A stretch of 64,000 bases of DNA from Micromonospora endolithica (GTDB lineage Bacteria; Actinomycetota; Actinomycetes; Mycobacteriales; Micromonosporaceae), in the NCBI RefSeq assembly GCF_003626595.1, contig NZ_RBAK01000010.1:124001-188000 (forward strand), written 5' to 3'. The notes under the pieces are model-generated. The model was given only the letters and a program-made list of their open reading frames with translations. It made no database searches and was not told the DNA's origin. Positions 7,861-16,270 of this stretch are shown piece by piece; the first letter of the stretch is position 1; the number at the start of each line of letters is the position of its first letter. A program made the translations under genes and the position numbers.

Positions 7861-8553
7861 TCAGGCCCGCCCGTAGACGGGGACGGTGGCGCCGCTGGTC
7901 GGCGCCGACTCGTCCGAGGCGAGGAAGCGGACCACCGGCGCGATCTCGGCCGGCCGCACCCACCGGGAGGGGTCGGCCTTCGGCTGCGCCGCGCGGTTGG
8001 CCGGTGTGTCGATGACGCTGGGGAGCACCGTGTTGCAGCGCACCCCGGCGGCCCGGTACTCCACCGCCACCGCGTTCGCGAACGCCAGCACCGCCGCCTT
8101 CGCGGTCGCGTATGCCGCGGCTCCGGCGAAGGGCGCGACGGCGGCCCGGGCGGACACGCAGACGACCGCGCCCCCGCCGGCCGCCACCAGGTGCGGCAGC
8201 GCCGCCCCGGTGACCAGCCACGTCGGGCGCAGGTTGACCGCCAGCATCCGGTCCAGTTCGTCGACCGGGGTCTCGTGCACCAGACCGCCGCTGGCGTACC
8301 CGCCGACCAGGTTCACCACCGCCCGCAGCGGGGCGGTCGGGTCGTCGGCGGCCACCGCGACCGCGCGCCGTACGTCGTCGGCGACGGTGAGGTCCGCGAC
8401 CGGCCGGACGGTCCCGTCGGCCGCCGGCCGCGCGGCCCCACGATCGTCCCGCCGGGGTACGACCACCCGCCAGCCGGCCTCGACGAAGGCCGCGGTGACC
8501 GCCCCGCCCAACCCGCCGGTGCCACCGGTGACCAGCACGCTGCGATTCGTCAT
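7861..8553 (-). CDS. SDR family oxidoreductase
   Basis: Short-chain dehydrogenase of 230 residues. The Rossmann motif 'VLVTGGTGGLGGAV' (TGxxxGxG) is at residues 6-19, and 'VVNLVGG' replaces the usual NNAG. The catalytic Ser is in 'VVCVSARAAVAPF' and YxxxK is 'YATAK' near residue 148. The C-terminal 'TSGATVPVYGRA' is typical. NAD(P)-dependent; the substrate is unknown. It runs away from the murR promoter and is convergent with the kinase gene. Confidence 0.85.
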   Translation of the reverse strand: MTNRSVLVTGGTGGLGGAVTAAFVEAGWRVVVPRRDDRGAARPAADGTVRPVADLTVADDVRRAVAVAADDPTAPLRAVVNLVGGYASGGLVHETPVDELDRMLAVNLRPTWLVTGAALPHLVAAGGGAVVCVSARAAVAPFAGAAAYATAKAAVLAFANAVAVEYRAAGVRCNTVLPSVIDTPANRAAQPKADPSRWVRPAEIAPVVRFLASDESAPTSGATVPVYGRA

Positions 8554-8724
8554 GGATCCACGCTAGTGCGCCGGGAGGCGGTCGGGTCGTCCGGAGTCCG
8601 CGGACATCCGTCCGGCACCTCGCACCCCGGCCACGCGGGGGAGGCGACGGCCCACGTGCGGTGGCACGCTGAGCAGGAGCGGTGGTCGCGTGCGCGGTAC
8701 TTTTCCCGACACGTACCGTCATGG

Positions 8725-8757
8725 TTGACGCTCACGCCTCATGAAAGTAAGTTTCAT
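8725..8757 (+). promoter_or_regulatory. murRQ promoter with palindromic operator over the -10
   Basis: TTGACG (8725-8730), 17 bases, then TAAGTT (8748-8753) fits a primary-sigma promoter. The 17-mer ATGAAAGTAAGTTTCAT (8741-8757) is a perfect inverted repeat with 6-base arms and a 5-base centre, and covers the -10. The murR GTG lies 6 bases after the -10, so the message is probably leaderless. An autorepressor site for the adjacent RpiR-type regulator is the natural reading. Confidence 0.7.
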
Positions 8758-8759
8758 CC

Positions 8760-9674
8760 GTGGCGAAGAGTCCGAAGATTTCTGCGAGTCACGAGTCCGG
8801 TGGACTGATCGTCCACATCAGCGGCCTGCTCCCGTCGTTGTCCCCGGCCGAACAGCGGGTCGCCCGCCTCGTCGTGGCCGACCCGGCGGACGCCGCGCGC
8901 CGGACGATCACCGACCTCGCCACCGCGGCCGAGACCTCGGAGGCCACCGTCATCCGGTTCTGCCGCTCGGTCGGCATGGACGGCTATCCCCAGCTGCGGA
9001 TCCGGCTCGCCGCCGAGGCCGCCCGCCGGGTCGAGCCGCCGGACGCGCGGGTCGTCGGCGGGGACATCCCGCCGGGCGCGGACCTGGCCCAGATCATCGC
9101 CACCATCGCCTTCAACGACGCGCGGGCCGTCGAGGAGACCGCCGAGCAGCTCGACCCGGCGGTCTGCGAGCAGGTCGTCGAGGCGATCGTCGGCGCCGGC
9201 CGGATCGACGTCTACGGCGCCGGCGCCAGTGGCTTCGTCGCCTCGGACTTCCAGCAGAAGCTGCACCGGATCGGCCGCACCGCCTTCTACTTCCCCGACG
9301 TGCACACCGCGCTCACCTCGGCGGCCCTGCTCGGCCGGGGCGACGTCGCGATCGGCATCTCGCACACCGGCACCACCTCCGACGTCATCGAGGTACTGGA
9401 GCAGGCCCGCTCCCGTGGGGCCTCGACCGTCGCGCTGACCAACTTCCCCCGGTCCCCGATCACCGAGGTGGCCGACCACGTGCTGACCACGGCCGCCCGT
9501 GAGACCACCTACCGCTCGGGCGCGATGGCCAGCCGGCTCGCGCAGCTCACCGTGGTCGACTGCCTCTTCGTCGGGGTGGCGGCCCGCAACCGGGCGCGGG
9601 CCCGCAAGGCGCTCGAGGCGACCGCGGAGGCGGTCCAGTCCCATCGGGTGGGTTCCGGGCGGAGGCGGGGATGA
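8760..9674 (+). CDS. murR: MurR/RpiR family transcriptional regulator
   Basis: N-terminal RpiR helix-turn-helix (about residues 20-85): 'LSPAEQRVARLVVADPADAA', 'ITDLATAAETSEATVIRFCRS' and 'GYPQLRIRLA'. A C-terminal SIS sugar-phosphate domain follows: 'IDVYGAGASGFVASDF', 'DVAIGISHTGTTSDVIEVL' and 'GASTVALTNFP'. It begins with GTG at 8760 directly behind the promoter/operator, and its stop overlaps the murQ start (ATGA). Together these indicate a regulator of N-acetylmuramate-6-phosphate catabolism, probably responding to MurNAc-6-P. 304 residues, normal for the family. Confidence 0.85.
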   Translation: MAKSPKISASHESGGLIVHISGLLPSLSPAEQRVARLVVADPADAARRTITDLATAAETSEATVIRFCRSVGMDGYPQLRIRLAAEAARRVEPPDARVVGGDIPPGADLAQIIATIAFNDARAVEETAEQLDPAVCEQVVEAIVGAGRIDVYGAGASGFVASDFQQKLHRIGRTAFYFPDVHTALTSAALLGRGDVAIGISHTGTTSDVIEVLEQARSRGASTVALTNFPRSPITEVADHVLTTAARETTYRSGAMASRLAQLTVVDCLFVGVAARNRARARKALEATAEAVQSHRVGSGRRRG

Positions 9675-10615
9675 CGGCCGGCGCGGTGGAACCGCACGAG
9701 GTGGCCGGCCGGCCGGCGATCCGGGTCGGCGCCCCGACCGAGCGGCGCAACCCGCGTAGCATCGACCTGGACCTGATGACCACCCGGGACGTGCTCTCGG
9801 TGATCAACGACGCCGACCGTCGGGTCCCCGCCGCCGTCGCGGCGGTCCTCGACGAGATCGCCACCACCGTCGACCTGGCCGTGACGGCGTTGCGCGACGG
9901 CCACCGGGTGCACTATTTCGGCGCCGGCACCTCCGGCCGCCTCGGCGTGCTCGACGTGGCCGAGCTGGCGCCCACCTTCAACTCGCCGCGGAACTGGTTC
10001 TGCGCCCACCTGGCCGGTGGGCCGGACGCCATGTGGCAGGCCGTCGAGAACGCCGAGGACGACGACCGGGGCGGGGCCGCCGAAGCGGCCGACTGCGTAC
10101 GCGCCGGGGACGTCGTGGTCGGTCTCGCCGCCAGCGGGCGCACGCCGTACGTCCTGGGTGCGCTCGCCGCGTCCCGGGCCAAGGGCGCCGCGACGGTGTT
10201 GCTCTGCGCGAACCCGGAGGCCGGGGCCGCGTCGTCGGTGGACGTGTTCATCGGGGTGGACACCGGCCCCGAGGTGGTGACCGGGTCGACCCGGATGAAG
10301 GCGGGCACCGCGCAGAAGCTGGTGCTCAACACGTTCTCCACGGCCGTCATGGTGCGCCTCGGGCGGGTCTACTCGAACCTCATGATCGACATGGTGGCCA
10401 CCAACGCCAAGCTCCGGGGTCGGATGATCTCGATCCTGATGGAGGCCACCGGCTGCGCCGAGGAGATCTGCCACCGGGCCCTGAACGAGGCCGACGGCGA
10501 CCTCAAGACCGCCCTGGTGTCCCTCGTCTCCGGTGCCGGGGTTCCGGCCGCGCGCGCCGCCCTGGCCCGCTCCGCACACCAGGTCCGCGGCGCCCTGGCC
10601 CTGCTGGCCTCCTGA
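9671..10615 (+). CDS. murQ: N-acetylmuramic acid 6-phosphate etherase
   Basis: MurQ cleaves the lactyl ether of MurNAc-6-phosphate, giving GlcNAc-6-P and D-lactate, in peptidoglycan recycling. Family motifs are 'TERRNPRSIDLD' near the N-terminus, the SIS sugar-phosphate site 'YFGAGTSGRLGVLDVAE' (about residues 81-97), 'AVENAEDD' holding the catalytic-site Glu, 'GLAASGRTPYVLGAL', and 'TRMKAGTAQKLVLN'. Length of 314 is typical. It is translationally coupled to the upstream regulator gene. No transporter or kinase for MurNAc is nearby. Confidence 0.93.
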   Translation: MTAGAVEPHEVAGRPAIRVGAPTERRNPRSIDLDLMTTRDVLSVINDADRRVPAAVAAVLDEIATTVDLAVTALRDGHRVHYFGAGTSGRLGVLDVAELAPTFNSPRNWFCAHLAGGPDAMWQAVENAEDDDRGGAAEAADCVRAGDVVVGLAASGRTPYVLGALAASRAKGAATVLLCANPEAGAASSVDVFIGVDTGPEVVTGSTRMKAGTAQKLVLNTFSTAVMVRLGRVYSNLMIDMVATNAKLRGRMISILMEATGCAEEICHRALNEADGDLKTALVSLVSGAGVPAARAALARSAHQVRGALALLAS

Positions 10616-10637
10616 CCCGGCTGGCCTCCTGACCCGG
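10604..10637 (+). repeat. 17-bp tandem duplication over the murQ stop codon
   Basis: The unit CTGGCCTCCTGACCCGG occurs twice back to back (10604-10620, 10621-10637), and a third partial copy follows. The first copy contains the murQ stop. It looks like a local slippage duplication without an obvious role. Confidence 0.7.
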
Positions 10638-10959
10638 CTGGCCCGGCGTTCTCCGGGCGGGCATGGAATCGGCCGACGGATTGTTCGCACAGGGGTGGGG
10701 TATTACCACGGGCGTGGATGAACCGACCGGAGCGCCGGCGCGTATCTGGCAGTGACCAGGATCGCAGCTCGGCGGTGACCCGGGTCGCTGCGTCCCCGGG
10801 CCGGGCGGTGTTGCCATGGTCGGGGGCGGACCGGGATCTGCCGATCGACCAGCCCGTACGTGGTGCCCGACGGAGCGCGGACACAAGGCCCTGACAGCAA
10901 ACGTGGACCGCGTTCCCAGCAGATTATCAGGCATTCGTGACAGTTTCGACTCACGGCAT

Positions 10960-10985
10960 GGAATCCCCGATGCGTCTCATCTGTT
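10960..10985 (+). promoter_or_regulatory. Sigma-R/SigH-type promoter of the sigma factor gene
   Basis: GGAAT (10960-10964), 18 bases, then GTT (10983-10985) fits the GGAAT-N18-GTT consensus of the thiol-oxidative-stress sigma factors (Streptomyces SigR, mycobacterial SigH). A transcript would start some 50 bases before the GTG at 11044. In Streptomyces hrdD and in mycobacteria sigB are known targets of such sigma factors, so the context is right. The rest of 10638-11040 shows nothing further. Confidence 0.6.
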
Positions 10986-11043
10986 GTGTAGGTGTCAGCA
11001 CCGTTGGGCACAGCAGAAGTTACGGCCAGGGGAGCTGACGGAC

Positions 11044-12039
11044 GTGGGGACGGCAAGGAACCGGGTAACCGGCGCGAGCGAGGGGACCGTGAGCAACGTG
11101 GACAAGAACATCGGCATGCGGACCGACGAGGTTGCCGAGGAGCGCGACCTGGTCGGCGTCTACCTTCACGAGATCTCCCGGACGCCACTGCTGGACGCCG
11201 CCAAGGAGGTCGACCTCTCCAAGGCGATCGAGGCCGGCCTCTACGCCGAGCACCTGCTCGACTCCGAGCGCGTTCCCGACGGTGTCGACCGGGAGGACCT
11301 GGAACGGCTGGTCGTCGAGGGCGAGCGGGCCAAGGACCTGTTCATCCGGGCCAACCTGCGCCTGGTCGTGTCGATCGCCCGGCGGTACGTCCGCTCGGGC
11401 ATGCCCATGCTCGACCTGATCCAGGAGGGCAACACCGGCCTGGTGCGGGCGGTCGAGAAGTTCGACTACGAGCGGGGCTACAAGTTCTCCACCTACGCCA
11501 CCTGGTGGATCCGGCAGGCGATCAGCCGGGCCATCGCGCAGCAGGAGCGTACGGTGCGGCTGCCGGTGCACCTGGTCGAGGACGTCAACCGGATGCGCAA
11601 CGTGGCGCGTCAGCTCACCCGTGAGCTGGGTGGCGACCCGGAGCCGGAGCAGATCGCCGCGTCGCTCGGCGTCACCGTGGAGCGGGTCAACGAGCTGGTC
11701 CGCTGGTCGCAGGACACCGTGTCGCTGGACACGCCGGTCGGCGACGACGGCGACACCAACCTCGGTGACCTGGTCGCCGACAGCGACGCCCCGTCACCCG
11801 AGGAGATCGTCCTCACCGGGCTGGAGCGGCAGCGGATCGAGGGACTGCTCAACCACCTCGACGACCGTTCGGCGGGGATCATGCGGGCCCGCTACGGCCT
11901 GGAGGACGGGCGGGAGCACTCGCTGACCGAGGTCGCCTCCCGGTTCTCGCTGTCCCGGGAGCGGATCCGCCAGCTGGAGATCCAGGCCCTCGGCCGGCTC
12001 CGCGAGCTGGCCCGCGCCGAGGGGCTGCAGGCGGCCTGA
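11044..12039 (+). CDS. RNA polymerase sigma factor, group 2 (HrdB/SigB-like)
   Basis: Primary-like sigma-70 protein without the long acidic region 1.1. Visible regions in order are 1.2 ('DLVGVYLHEISRTPLLDAAKE'), 2.1-2.4 ('ANLRLVVSIARRY', 'MLDLIQEGN', 'YKFSTYATWWIRQAI'), 3 ('RLPVHLVEDVNRM') and 4.2 ('LTEVASRFSLSRERIRQLEI'). Region 2.4 and the 4.2 recognition helix match housekeeping sigma, so it should use ordinary -10/-35 promoters. The GTG at 11044 has AGGGGAG nine bases upstream; GTG 11089 is an alternative. Its length (331 residues) and the sigma-R-type promoter suggest a stress-responsive HrdD/SigB-like factor rather than the essential one. Confidence 0.85.
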   Translation: MGTARNRVTGASEGTVSNVDKNIGMRTDEVAEERDLVGVYLHEISRTPLLDAAKEVDLSKAIEAGLYAEHLLDSERVPDGVDREDLERLVVEGERAKDLFIRANLRLVVSIARRYVRSGMPMLDLIQEGNTGLVRAVEKFDYERGYKFSTYATWWIRQAISRAIAQQERTVRLPVHLVEDVNRMRNVARQLTRELGGDPEPEQIAASLGVTVERVNELVRWSQDTVSLDTPVGDDGDTNLGDLVADSDAPSPEEIVLTGLERQRIEGLLNHLDDRSAGIMRARYGLEDGREHSLTEVASRFSLSRERIRQLEIQALGRLRELARAEGLQAA

Positions 12040-12060
12040 GCTGGTAGTAATGACGGAGAA

Positions 12061-12094
12061 CGGCCGGCGTCCGATAGGGGGACGCCGGCCGTTT
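12061..12094. terminator. Terminator after the sigma factor gene
   Basis: Perfect 12-bp inverted repeat (12061-12072 with 12080-12091, loop of 7) is followed by TTT on the plus strand. It lies between the convergent sigma-factor and NlpC/P60 genes. Confidence 0.75.
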
Positions 12095-12111
12095 GCCGGA
12101 TCGGGGTCCGC

Positions 12112-13083
12112 TCAGCGGACCCGGCCGTAGCCGTACGGGGTCATCAGGTCGACGGCCCGTTTCTCCACGTTCCGGCCGAAGGTGGGCGCGTGGATCACCT
12201 GACCGGAGCCCACGTAGATCGCCACGTGCCCGAGACTGCTGTAGAAGACCAGGTCACCGGGGCGTAGTTCACTGCGGCTGATGTGGGCCACCGCTCCCCA
12301 CTGCATCCGGGTGTTGTGCGGCAGCGACCTGCCGGCCGCCCGCCAGGCGGCGGAGGTGAGGCCGGAGCAGTCGTAGCCGTCCGGCCCGTCGGCGCCCCAC
12401 CGGTACGGCGTACCGAGCGCGCCGTAGGCGAACCGCACGGCGACGCCGGCCGAGCCGGCCACCGCGGGCGCGTCCCGCGCGCTGCCCGCCCGGGAGGCGG
12501 GTTGCTCGGTGGCCCGGCCGTACGCCTGGCGGCGCATCTCGTAGAGCTTGGCCAGGTCGCGCTCGATCCGCGTCTTCACGTTGGTCAGTTGCTTCGCCTG
12601 CGCGGCCTGCTGTTCCAGGGTCACGTCCAGGCGGGTCTTCTCGGCCAGCAGGCGACGCTGGTCGCCGGTGTAGGCGGCGATCCGTTCCTGCCGCTGCCGG
12701 GTCAGGTGGTCGATGGTGCTGATCCGGTCGAGCAGTGCGGTGGAGTCCTCGCTGCGCAGCAGCGCGGCGGCGGTGCTCAGGTTCCCGGTCTTGTACGCGG
12801 TCACCGCCAGCTCCCCGACGTCGGCCCGGCTCTGCTCGGCCTGCTGTTCGAGGGGGCCGATGCGGGCCTGTAATCGGGCCGCGTCCGCCGTGTTCGCCTT
12901 GATCTTCTCGCGGAGTTCGTTGTGCGCCTCGACGACCCGTTCCAACTGTGCCGAGGACTTCTCGATCCGCCGGGTCAGCTCGGCGGGTGACGGTTCGGCC
13001 CGAGCGGGCACCCCCGGTGCGAGCAGCGCGGCCGACACCGCGGCGACCGCGATGACACGCAGCGACTTTCTGAGGGACGACAA
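12112..13083 (-). CDS. Secreted NlpC/P60 peptidoglycan endopeptidase
   Basis: RipA/DipZ-like cell-wall hydrolase of 323 residues. The signal peptide (to about 'GVPARAEP') is followed by a long coiled-coil region (residues ~35-180) rich in heptad Leu/Arg/Gln, then a C-terminal NlpC/P60 domain. The catalytic Cys is in 'YDCSGLTSAAW', the His in 'LGHVAIYVG' and the third polar residue in 'QVIHAPTFG', so it looks active. It should cleave the D-Glu/mDAP bond. The coiled coil probably holds the enzyme inactive or at the divisome (family knowledge). Monocistronic, convergent with the sigma gene. Confidence 0.88.
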   Translation of the reverse strand: MSSLRKSLRVIAVAAVSAALLAPGVPARAEPSPAELTRRIEKSSAQLERVVEAHNELREKIKANTADAARLQARIGPLEQQAEQSRADVGELAVTAYKTGNLSTAAALLRSEDSTALLDRISTIDHLTRQRQERIAAYTGDQRRLLAEKTRLDVTLEQQAAQAKQLTNVKTRIERDLAKLYEMRRQAYGRATEQPASRAGSARDAPAVAGSAGVAVRFAYGALGTPYRWGADGPDGYDCSGLTSAAWRAAGRSLPHNTRMQWGAVAHISRSELRPGDLVFYSSLGHVAIYVGSGQVIHAPTFGRNVEKRAVDLMTPYGYGRVR

Positions 13084-13577
13084 GAGCCTTCGCTCTCCTT
13101 CCCACCGGCCGCCGGAGACCGCGAGGGTCCTCGACGGCGCCGGGCCGGTGCTGTCCGGATGGACGGCGGTCGGCCGGCCGGCCCGGACACGGTAACCCGG
13201 TGTGGGAGTGACACGCAGAGAAAGCCTGGGCGAATGTTGCCGAAGTGACGGAAATTGCGGCTGAGCCGTGCGACGGTCCGTGGTGCCCCGTCCGCCGTCC
13301 CCGCCGACGGAAGTGGTGTTTGTAACGTTTCAGGGGATCGGCGGCATTCGTCGTTCCGGACGCATGCCGCCGGTTCCTCACGGTGGTTAACCGACAAGAC
13401 CGACATGGATGGCTCTTTCCGGCATGGGTCGGGTGTGCCTCACCCGTCCGGCGCCCACCAACCCGCACGTCGGCTGGCGGACGGGCAACACAATGGGGCC
13501 CGGAGCCGGGAGTCCCACCGCCGCGAAAACGCCCCGGTGGGCCGCCGACCCCGCACCACAGTTGCGGGAGGAGAGCC
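13084..13577. other. Divergent intergenic region, 494 bases, no gene seen
   Basis: This lies between the NlpC/P60 start (leftward) and the DUF6232-like start (rightward). GC falls between 13201 and 13420. Given that wall-hydrolase genes often carry a c-di-AMP riboswitch, I looked for one and could not match the conserved core. GGGAGGAGAG at 13567-13575 is the ribosome site of the rightward gene. Confidence 0.5.
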
Positions 13578-14108
13578 ATGACACCTCGGGGCGCCACGAC
13601 ACGACCGCACCGGACCCCACACGGGCCGGGCGGGACCACCGACACGCTTCTCTACGCCCGGCCGGGGATCATCGTCACGGTCGAGCGGTTCACCGTCGGC
13701 CGGAGCAGTTGGCGGGTGGCCGAGCTGACCCATCTACGGACCGGGCGGGGACCGCACGACCGGATCGCCGCCCGGGCCGTCGTCGTCACCGCCGGGATGA
13801 TCGGCGGTGTCGGGCTGCTGCTCGGCTTCGCCGGTGGGCTCCACCGGCTCACCGCCGGGGCGTACCTGATCCTGGGCGCGGTGTTCCTGGTGCCGGTGCT
13901 GCTCGCGGTGGCCGGGGATCGCTGGCGACCGCCGGCGTACGAGCTGTGGGGGCGCCGCGACGGCACCGACGTGCTGCTGTTCACCAGCGACGACGAGCGA
14001 CAGTTCGGCCAGGTCACCCGGGCGTTGCGCCGGGCCCGGGAGATGCACCGGTACGGCGGCTGGGAGAACCCGGACACCCCGGTCGACGTGTGGCGGCCCC
14101 GACGCTGA
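13578..14108 (+). CDS. DUF6232-like membrane protein
   Basis: A 176-residue protein with a strong ribosome site (GGGAGGAGAG) before the ATG. The N-terminal ~60 residues include a strand-rich stretch 'IIVTVERFTVGRSSWRVAELTHL'. Two membrane helices follow (about residues 75-95 and 102-120), then a cytosolic C-terminus 'LFTSDDERQFGQVTRALRRARE' resembling the short PH-like fold of DUF6232 proteins. Function unknown. Confidence 0.6.
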   Translation: MTPRGATTRPHRTPHGPGGTTDTLLYARPGIIVTVERFTVGRSSWRVAELTHLRTGRGPHDRIAARAVVVTAGMIGGVGLLLGFAGGLHRLTAGAYLILGAVFLVPVLLAVAGDRWRPPAYELWGRRDGTDVLLFTSDDERQFGQVTRALRRAREMHRYGGWENPDTPVDVWRPRR

Positions 14109-14170
14109 CGCCCGCTGGTCCCGCCGTCGGGCCGGGGCGTGGATCATGATGGCCGGCGTGGGGAGGAAAC

Positions 14171-14677
14171 ATGGGGAAGCGACGGTCCGGCCGTGTTCCG
14201 CGGGGCACGGGAGTCAGCCACGACCGGCGTGTGGTCGGTCTCATGGCGGGGGCTTTCCTGCTGGTCGGGATGGGCCTGCTCGGCGGCTCGCTCGGCTACC
14301 GGTGGCACGTCGCGGCCGAGGCGGAGCGGTTGCGTGGCGAGGGGACACCGGTGACCGCCACCGTCGTCGACCGGTCCGGTGGTGGCGGCCGGGGCAGCGG
14401 GATCGACCGGATCGAGATCGTCTATGTCTACGACTCGGCGGGGTACCGCGCCTGGATTCCCTGCGCCGGTGTCACCGGATGCCGGTCCACCCCGCAGCGC
14501 GAGCTGACCATCCGGGTGGACCGGAACGACCCCGAGCGCTTCGTGGCCGAGAACGGACACACCGACGGCTCACTGTCGTTCCTGATGTCCTGGACGGTGA
14601 TCCCGATGGGTGTCGTCGCGCTCGTCGGGGCCGGCGTGCTCGGGCTGGTCTTCCGGGACCGGGACGGCTGGGCCTGA
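14171..14677 (+). CDS. DUF3592-like membrane protein
   Basis: The protein (168 residues) has two membrane helices (about residues 22-44 and 138-158) flanking an extracytoplasmic domain with 'VTATVVDRS', 'IEIVYVYDSAGYRAWIPC' and 'LTIRVDRNDPERFVAENG'. This is the DUF3592 layout: a beta-rich domain between helices ending in a 'DP..' motif. Two Cys (in 'IPCAG' and 'TGCRS') could form a disulfide outside the membrane. GGGGAGGAAAC precedes the ATG. Function unknown. Confidence 0.65.
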   Translation: MGKRRSGRVPRGTGVSHDRRVVGLMAGAFLLVGMGLLGGSLGYRWHVAAEAERLRGEGTPVTATVVDRSGGGGRGSGIDRIEIVYVYDSAGYRAWIPCAGVTGCRSTPQRELTIRVDRNDPERFVAENGHTDGSLSFLMSWTVIPMGVVALVGAGVLGLVFRDRDGWA

Positions 14678-14701
14678 GGCCGTACGCCGCCCCGGTCGAC
14701 C

Positions 14702-15034
14702 TCAGCGCGGGGCGACCGGCTCCGGCGCCGGCTCGGGACGTACGGCGGTGACCCAGGCGCTGACCCGACGCTCGGCGTAGAAGGACACGAAGGGCACGGT
14801 GCCGGCCAGCATCACCAGGATCATCCGCTTCAGCGGCCAGCCCGCCCGGCGGGCCAGGTCGAACGCGGCCACCAGGTAGAGCATGTAGAGGAAGCCGTGC
14901 GCCTGTCCCACGGTCTCCACCAGCACCGGGTTGTCGAACCCGTACTTCAGCGGCATGCCGATCACCACGAGCAGGATCAGCGCGACGCCGACGATCCAGG
15001 CGATCACGCGGTAGCGGGTCAGGGCTGCGCCCAT
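14702..15034 (-). CDS. DUF3817 integral membrane protein
   Basis: A 110-residue protein with three membrane helices ('VIAWIVGVALILLVVIGMPL', 'HGFLYMLYLVAAFDLA', 'MILVMLAGTVPFVSFYAERR'). The 'VETVGQAHGFLYMLY' segment and 'GTVPFVSFYAERR' end match the DUF3817 family, whose members lie in the actinobacterial membrane without known function. The ATG at 15034 follows AAGGACGG; an in-frame ATG at 15064 would lie inside the upstream gene. Downstream partner of the next leftward gene. Confidence 0.7.
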   Translation of the reverse strand: MGAALTRYRVIAWIVGVALILLVVIGMPLKYGFDNPVLVETVGQAHGFLYMLYLVAAFDLARRAGWPLKRMILVMLAGTVPFVSFYAERRVSAWVTAVRPEPAPEPVAPR

Positions 15035-15047
15035 TGTCGTCCGTCCT

Positions 15048-15470
15048 TCAGCCGGGGTAGTCACCGGGCCGGGCGCCCGGATTGTCGTTGAGCCATCGCA
15101 GGTAGCGGTTGTATTCGGCGAGGTCCGGATCGTCCGGCCCGGCCGTGGCCGCCGGCACCCGGGAGGCCCGCACGGGTCGGCGTACCTCCGCCCGCGTCGC
15201 GGTGGCCGGGTCGGACGCGGCCGGCCGTGCCGGCGCGGTGGCCGGCGCGTCGTCGGCGGATGGAGCCCGCAGGGTCTGGCGCACCTCGCGCCACCAGACG
15301 AAGACCACGAAACCGGCGAAGACCGGCCATTCGATCGCGTAGCCCCAGCTGATCGCGTTACCGGCCGCCGCCCGGCTGACCTGCCACCACCCCAGCGCCA
15401 GGAAGGCCACCACCAGCACGACCATGGCCGCGTGGCGCACGATCCACCCCGGGGTCCAGAGCCGCTTCAT
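15048..15470 (-). CDS. Small membrane protein with proline/alanine-rich tail
   Basis: A 140-residue protein with a helix at residues ~12-32 ('AAMVVLVVAFLALGWWQVSRA'), a second at ~42-58 ('WPVFAGFVVFVWWREV'), a low-complexity Ala/Pro/Arg linker, and a conserved-looking end 'DPDLAEYNRYLRWLNDNPG'. The first part resembles proteins often labelled glucitol-operon activator-like, without real evidence of function. ATG 15470 lies 7 bases after TACCCT (15478-15483 on the plus strand), so the message is probably leaderless. Likely co-transcribed with the DUF3817 gene. Confidence 0.6.
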   Translation of the reverse strand: MKRLWTPGWIVRHAAMVVLVVAFLALGWWQVSRAAAGNAISWGYAIEWPVFAGFVVFVWWREVRQTLRAPSADDAPATAPARPAASDPATATRAEVRRPVRASRVPAATAGPDDPDLAEYNRYLRWLNDNPGARPGDYPG

Positions 15471-15592
15471 GCCCACGAGGGTACCGGGGCGCGTCGTTGT
15501 CTCCGACACCGTGTCGTAGTACACGGGAGGGTTTGGTGCCATCCGGTGTGGGCATCCGTCTAGACGCCAGCCCAAAACAGACCAGGGGGGCG

Positions 15593-15916
15593 ATGATGAC
15601 CGGATCCCTACGGCAGGACGACTTCTCGAGCCCGGAGCAACGGGTACCCGAGTGGGGCGGCGACGAGGTGCGGGACTCCCGCGCCGGCGGTGTCGACGAC
15701 GGCGGTGAGCTGCTCGGTGTCGACCCCGCCGAGCTGAGCGACGAGGACCTGATCCGCGAGGTGCACAGCCTGCACCGCACCCGCCTCGACACGCTGCGCC
15801 ACGCGGCCGACTCGGCGCTCGCCAACCACCTGCGCCGCACCGCCGAGTTGGAGACCGAGTACCTGGCCCGGCACCCGGGGCGCGAGGTGGACCCGAGCCG
15901 GCTGCGGGACGCCTGA
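15593..15916 (+). CDS. DUF6158-like protein
   Basis: A 107-residue acidic soluble protein. The C-terminal half 'DPAELSDEDLIREVHSLHRTR', 'HAADSALANHLRRTAELETEYL' and 'REVDPSRLR' fits the small actinobacterial DUF6158 family of helical proteins. AGGGGGG precedes the ATG. Its stop overlaps the next gene (TGATG), so the two are coupled and the proteins may act together. Function unknown. Confidence 0.6.
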   Translation: MMTGSLRQDDFSSPEQRVPEWGGDEVRDSRAGGVDDGGELLGVDPAELSDEDLIREVHSLHRTRLDTLRHAADSALANHLRRTAELETEYLARHPGREVDPSRLRDA

Positions 15917-16236
15917 TGGCGTCCGCCGAGCGGGGGATGTCGGCGCCGCCGGAGGTGGTCTTCAGTACGGCCACCGACCCGGACCGCGCGTCGGCGTGGC
16001 TGCCCGAGGCGCTGCGCGGCGACGGCACGCCGGCCGAGCACGTCAGTGCCGAGGAGCTGGAAGCGCGATGGCGCGCGCCGGAGGACTGGACGGCCGAGAT
16101 CCGGGTGGACCAGGCCGACGCGGGCGGCGCCAGGGTCCGGCTCGACCTGACCGGCGGACCGGACGCCGACCGGCTCGCCGGCGAGGCACTGGACAGCCTG
16201 GCCCGTGAGGTGGCCGACAACCTCCAGGCCGGCTGA
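15916..16236 (+). CDS. SRPBCC-like protein
   Basis: A 106-residue protein with the START/Bet v 1-like pattern: 'PPEVVFSTATDPDRASAWLPEAL' (first strand and helices), central strands and a C-terminal helix 'ALDSLAREVADNLQAG'. It is shorter than most SRPBCC domains, so the ligand pocket may be minimal. The ATG overlaps the stop of the DUF6158-like gene. Function not predictable. Confidence 0.6.
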   Translation: MASAERGMSAPPEVVFSTATDPDRASAWLPEALRGDGTPAEHVSAEELEARWRAPEDWTAEIRVDQADAGGARVRLDLTGGPDADRLAGEALDSLAREVADNLQAG

Positions 16237-16270
16237 GCGCCGCCCGCCGGGTCCCACCGGCGCACACTCC

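Noticed and set aside
13084..13330. Possible c-di-AMP (ydaO-type) riboswitch before the NlpC/P60 gene
   Set aside because: Such hydrolases often carry one, but I could not align the conserved core in this sequence.
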